NCBI GenBank assembly: GCA_021608145.1
Contig: JAKIHM010000022.1
Span: forward strand, 1-38,298
Direction of reading: 5' to 3'
DNA length: 38,298 nt
Source: Thermovorax subterraneus
GTDB lineage: Bacteria > Bacillota > Thermosediminibacteria > Thermosediminibacterales > Thermosediminibacteraceae
The position numbers and the translations under genes are program-made. How positions within the stretch are numbered: the first letter of the stretch is position 1; every line of letters starts with the position of its first letter. This document shows, one piece after another, positions 38,264 to 38,298 of the stretch. The notes beneath the pieces were generated by a model. That model saw only the letters and a program-made list of their open reading frames with translations, was not told where the DNA came from and did no database searches.

Positions 38264-38298
38264 CCTTGGTGTCGTAGGTAGTAGTTGCCAAAACAAAT

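Noticed and set aside
38264-38298. Fragment of a coding gene at the right edge
   Set aside because: Open minus-strand frames exist, but 35 bases are too few to support any call.

Overview
The window reads as a chromosomal segment of a low-to-moderate GC, Gram-positive-type anaerobe of the class Clostridia, probably a Thermoanaerobacterales/Thermosediminibacterales-like organism. This is inferred from AGGAGG-type ribosome binding sites, frequent GTG and TTG starts, the gene repertoire, and a predicted selenocysteine codon. No rRNA, tRNA, CRISPR array or prophage was seen. The only mobile-element trace is a decayed transposase near 36.3-36.9 kb.

Region 1 (0.2-4.4 kb) is a sulfur/selenium-type cluster: a LysR regulator, a TusA-like protein on the opposite strand, then a plus-strand series of YeeE/YedE half, TusA, second YeeE/YedE half and a thioredoxin-reductase-like flavoprotein with a thioredoxin-like tail. 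The second YeeE/YedE half is interrupted by an in-frame UGA exactly where the family carries the Cys of its GCNIGA motif. The frame continues for 40 codons to a normal stop, and a hairpin lies 18 nt after the UGA. I read this as a selenoprotein and as the most interesting item in the window.

Region 2 (4.4-13.2 kb, minus strand) holds an AI-2E-family permease with two small coupled genes. It continues as a cobalamin salvage and assembly operon (btuF, btuC, cobU, threonine kinase, cobD, cbiB, cobS, cobC-like phosphatase) led by a cobalamin riboswitch with an intrinsic terminator. The operon has no ABC ATPase.

Region 3 (13.2-25.2 kb, mostly minus strand) carries ptsI with a small zinc-ribbon gene, a COG4091-type dehydrogenase, and a galactitol-type PTS operon (EIIA, EIIB, EIIC, two zinc alcohol dehydrogenases, transaldolase/aldolase). 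A strong sigma-54 promoter precedes the EIIA gene, and a LevR-type activator lies directly upstream. EI, the PTS permease and the PTS-domain regulator make one phosphorelay-controlled polyol pathway whose substrate cannot be read from sequence.

Region 4 (25.3-32.8 kb) contains uvrC, a CadC-like ArsR repressor, mobB, and an alanine module. The alanine module consists of an alanine/sodium symporter, a divergent ACT-PAS-AAA+ activator, a perfect 22-bp palindrome, a consensus sigma-54 promoter, and alanine dehydrogenase.

Region 5 (32.8-38.3 kb) contains a two-component system, a polysaccharide deacetylase, a transposase remnant, a small kinase-fold protein and a second mobB-like gene. Many starts were moved from the longest frame to a start with a better ribosome binding site; each such choice is stated in its entry.
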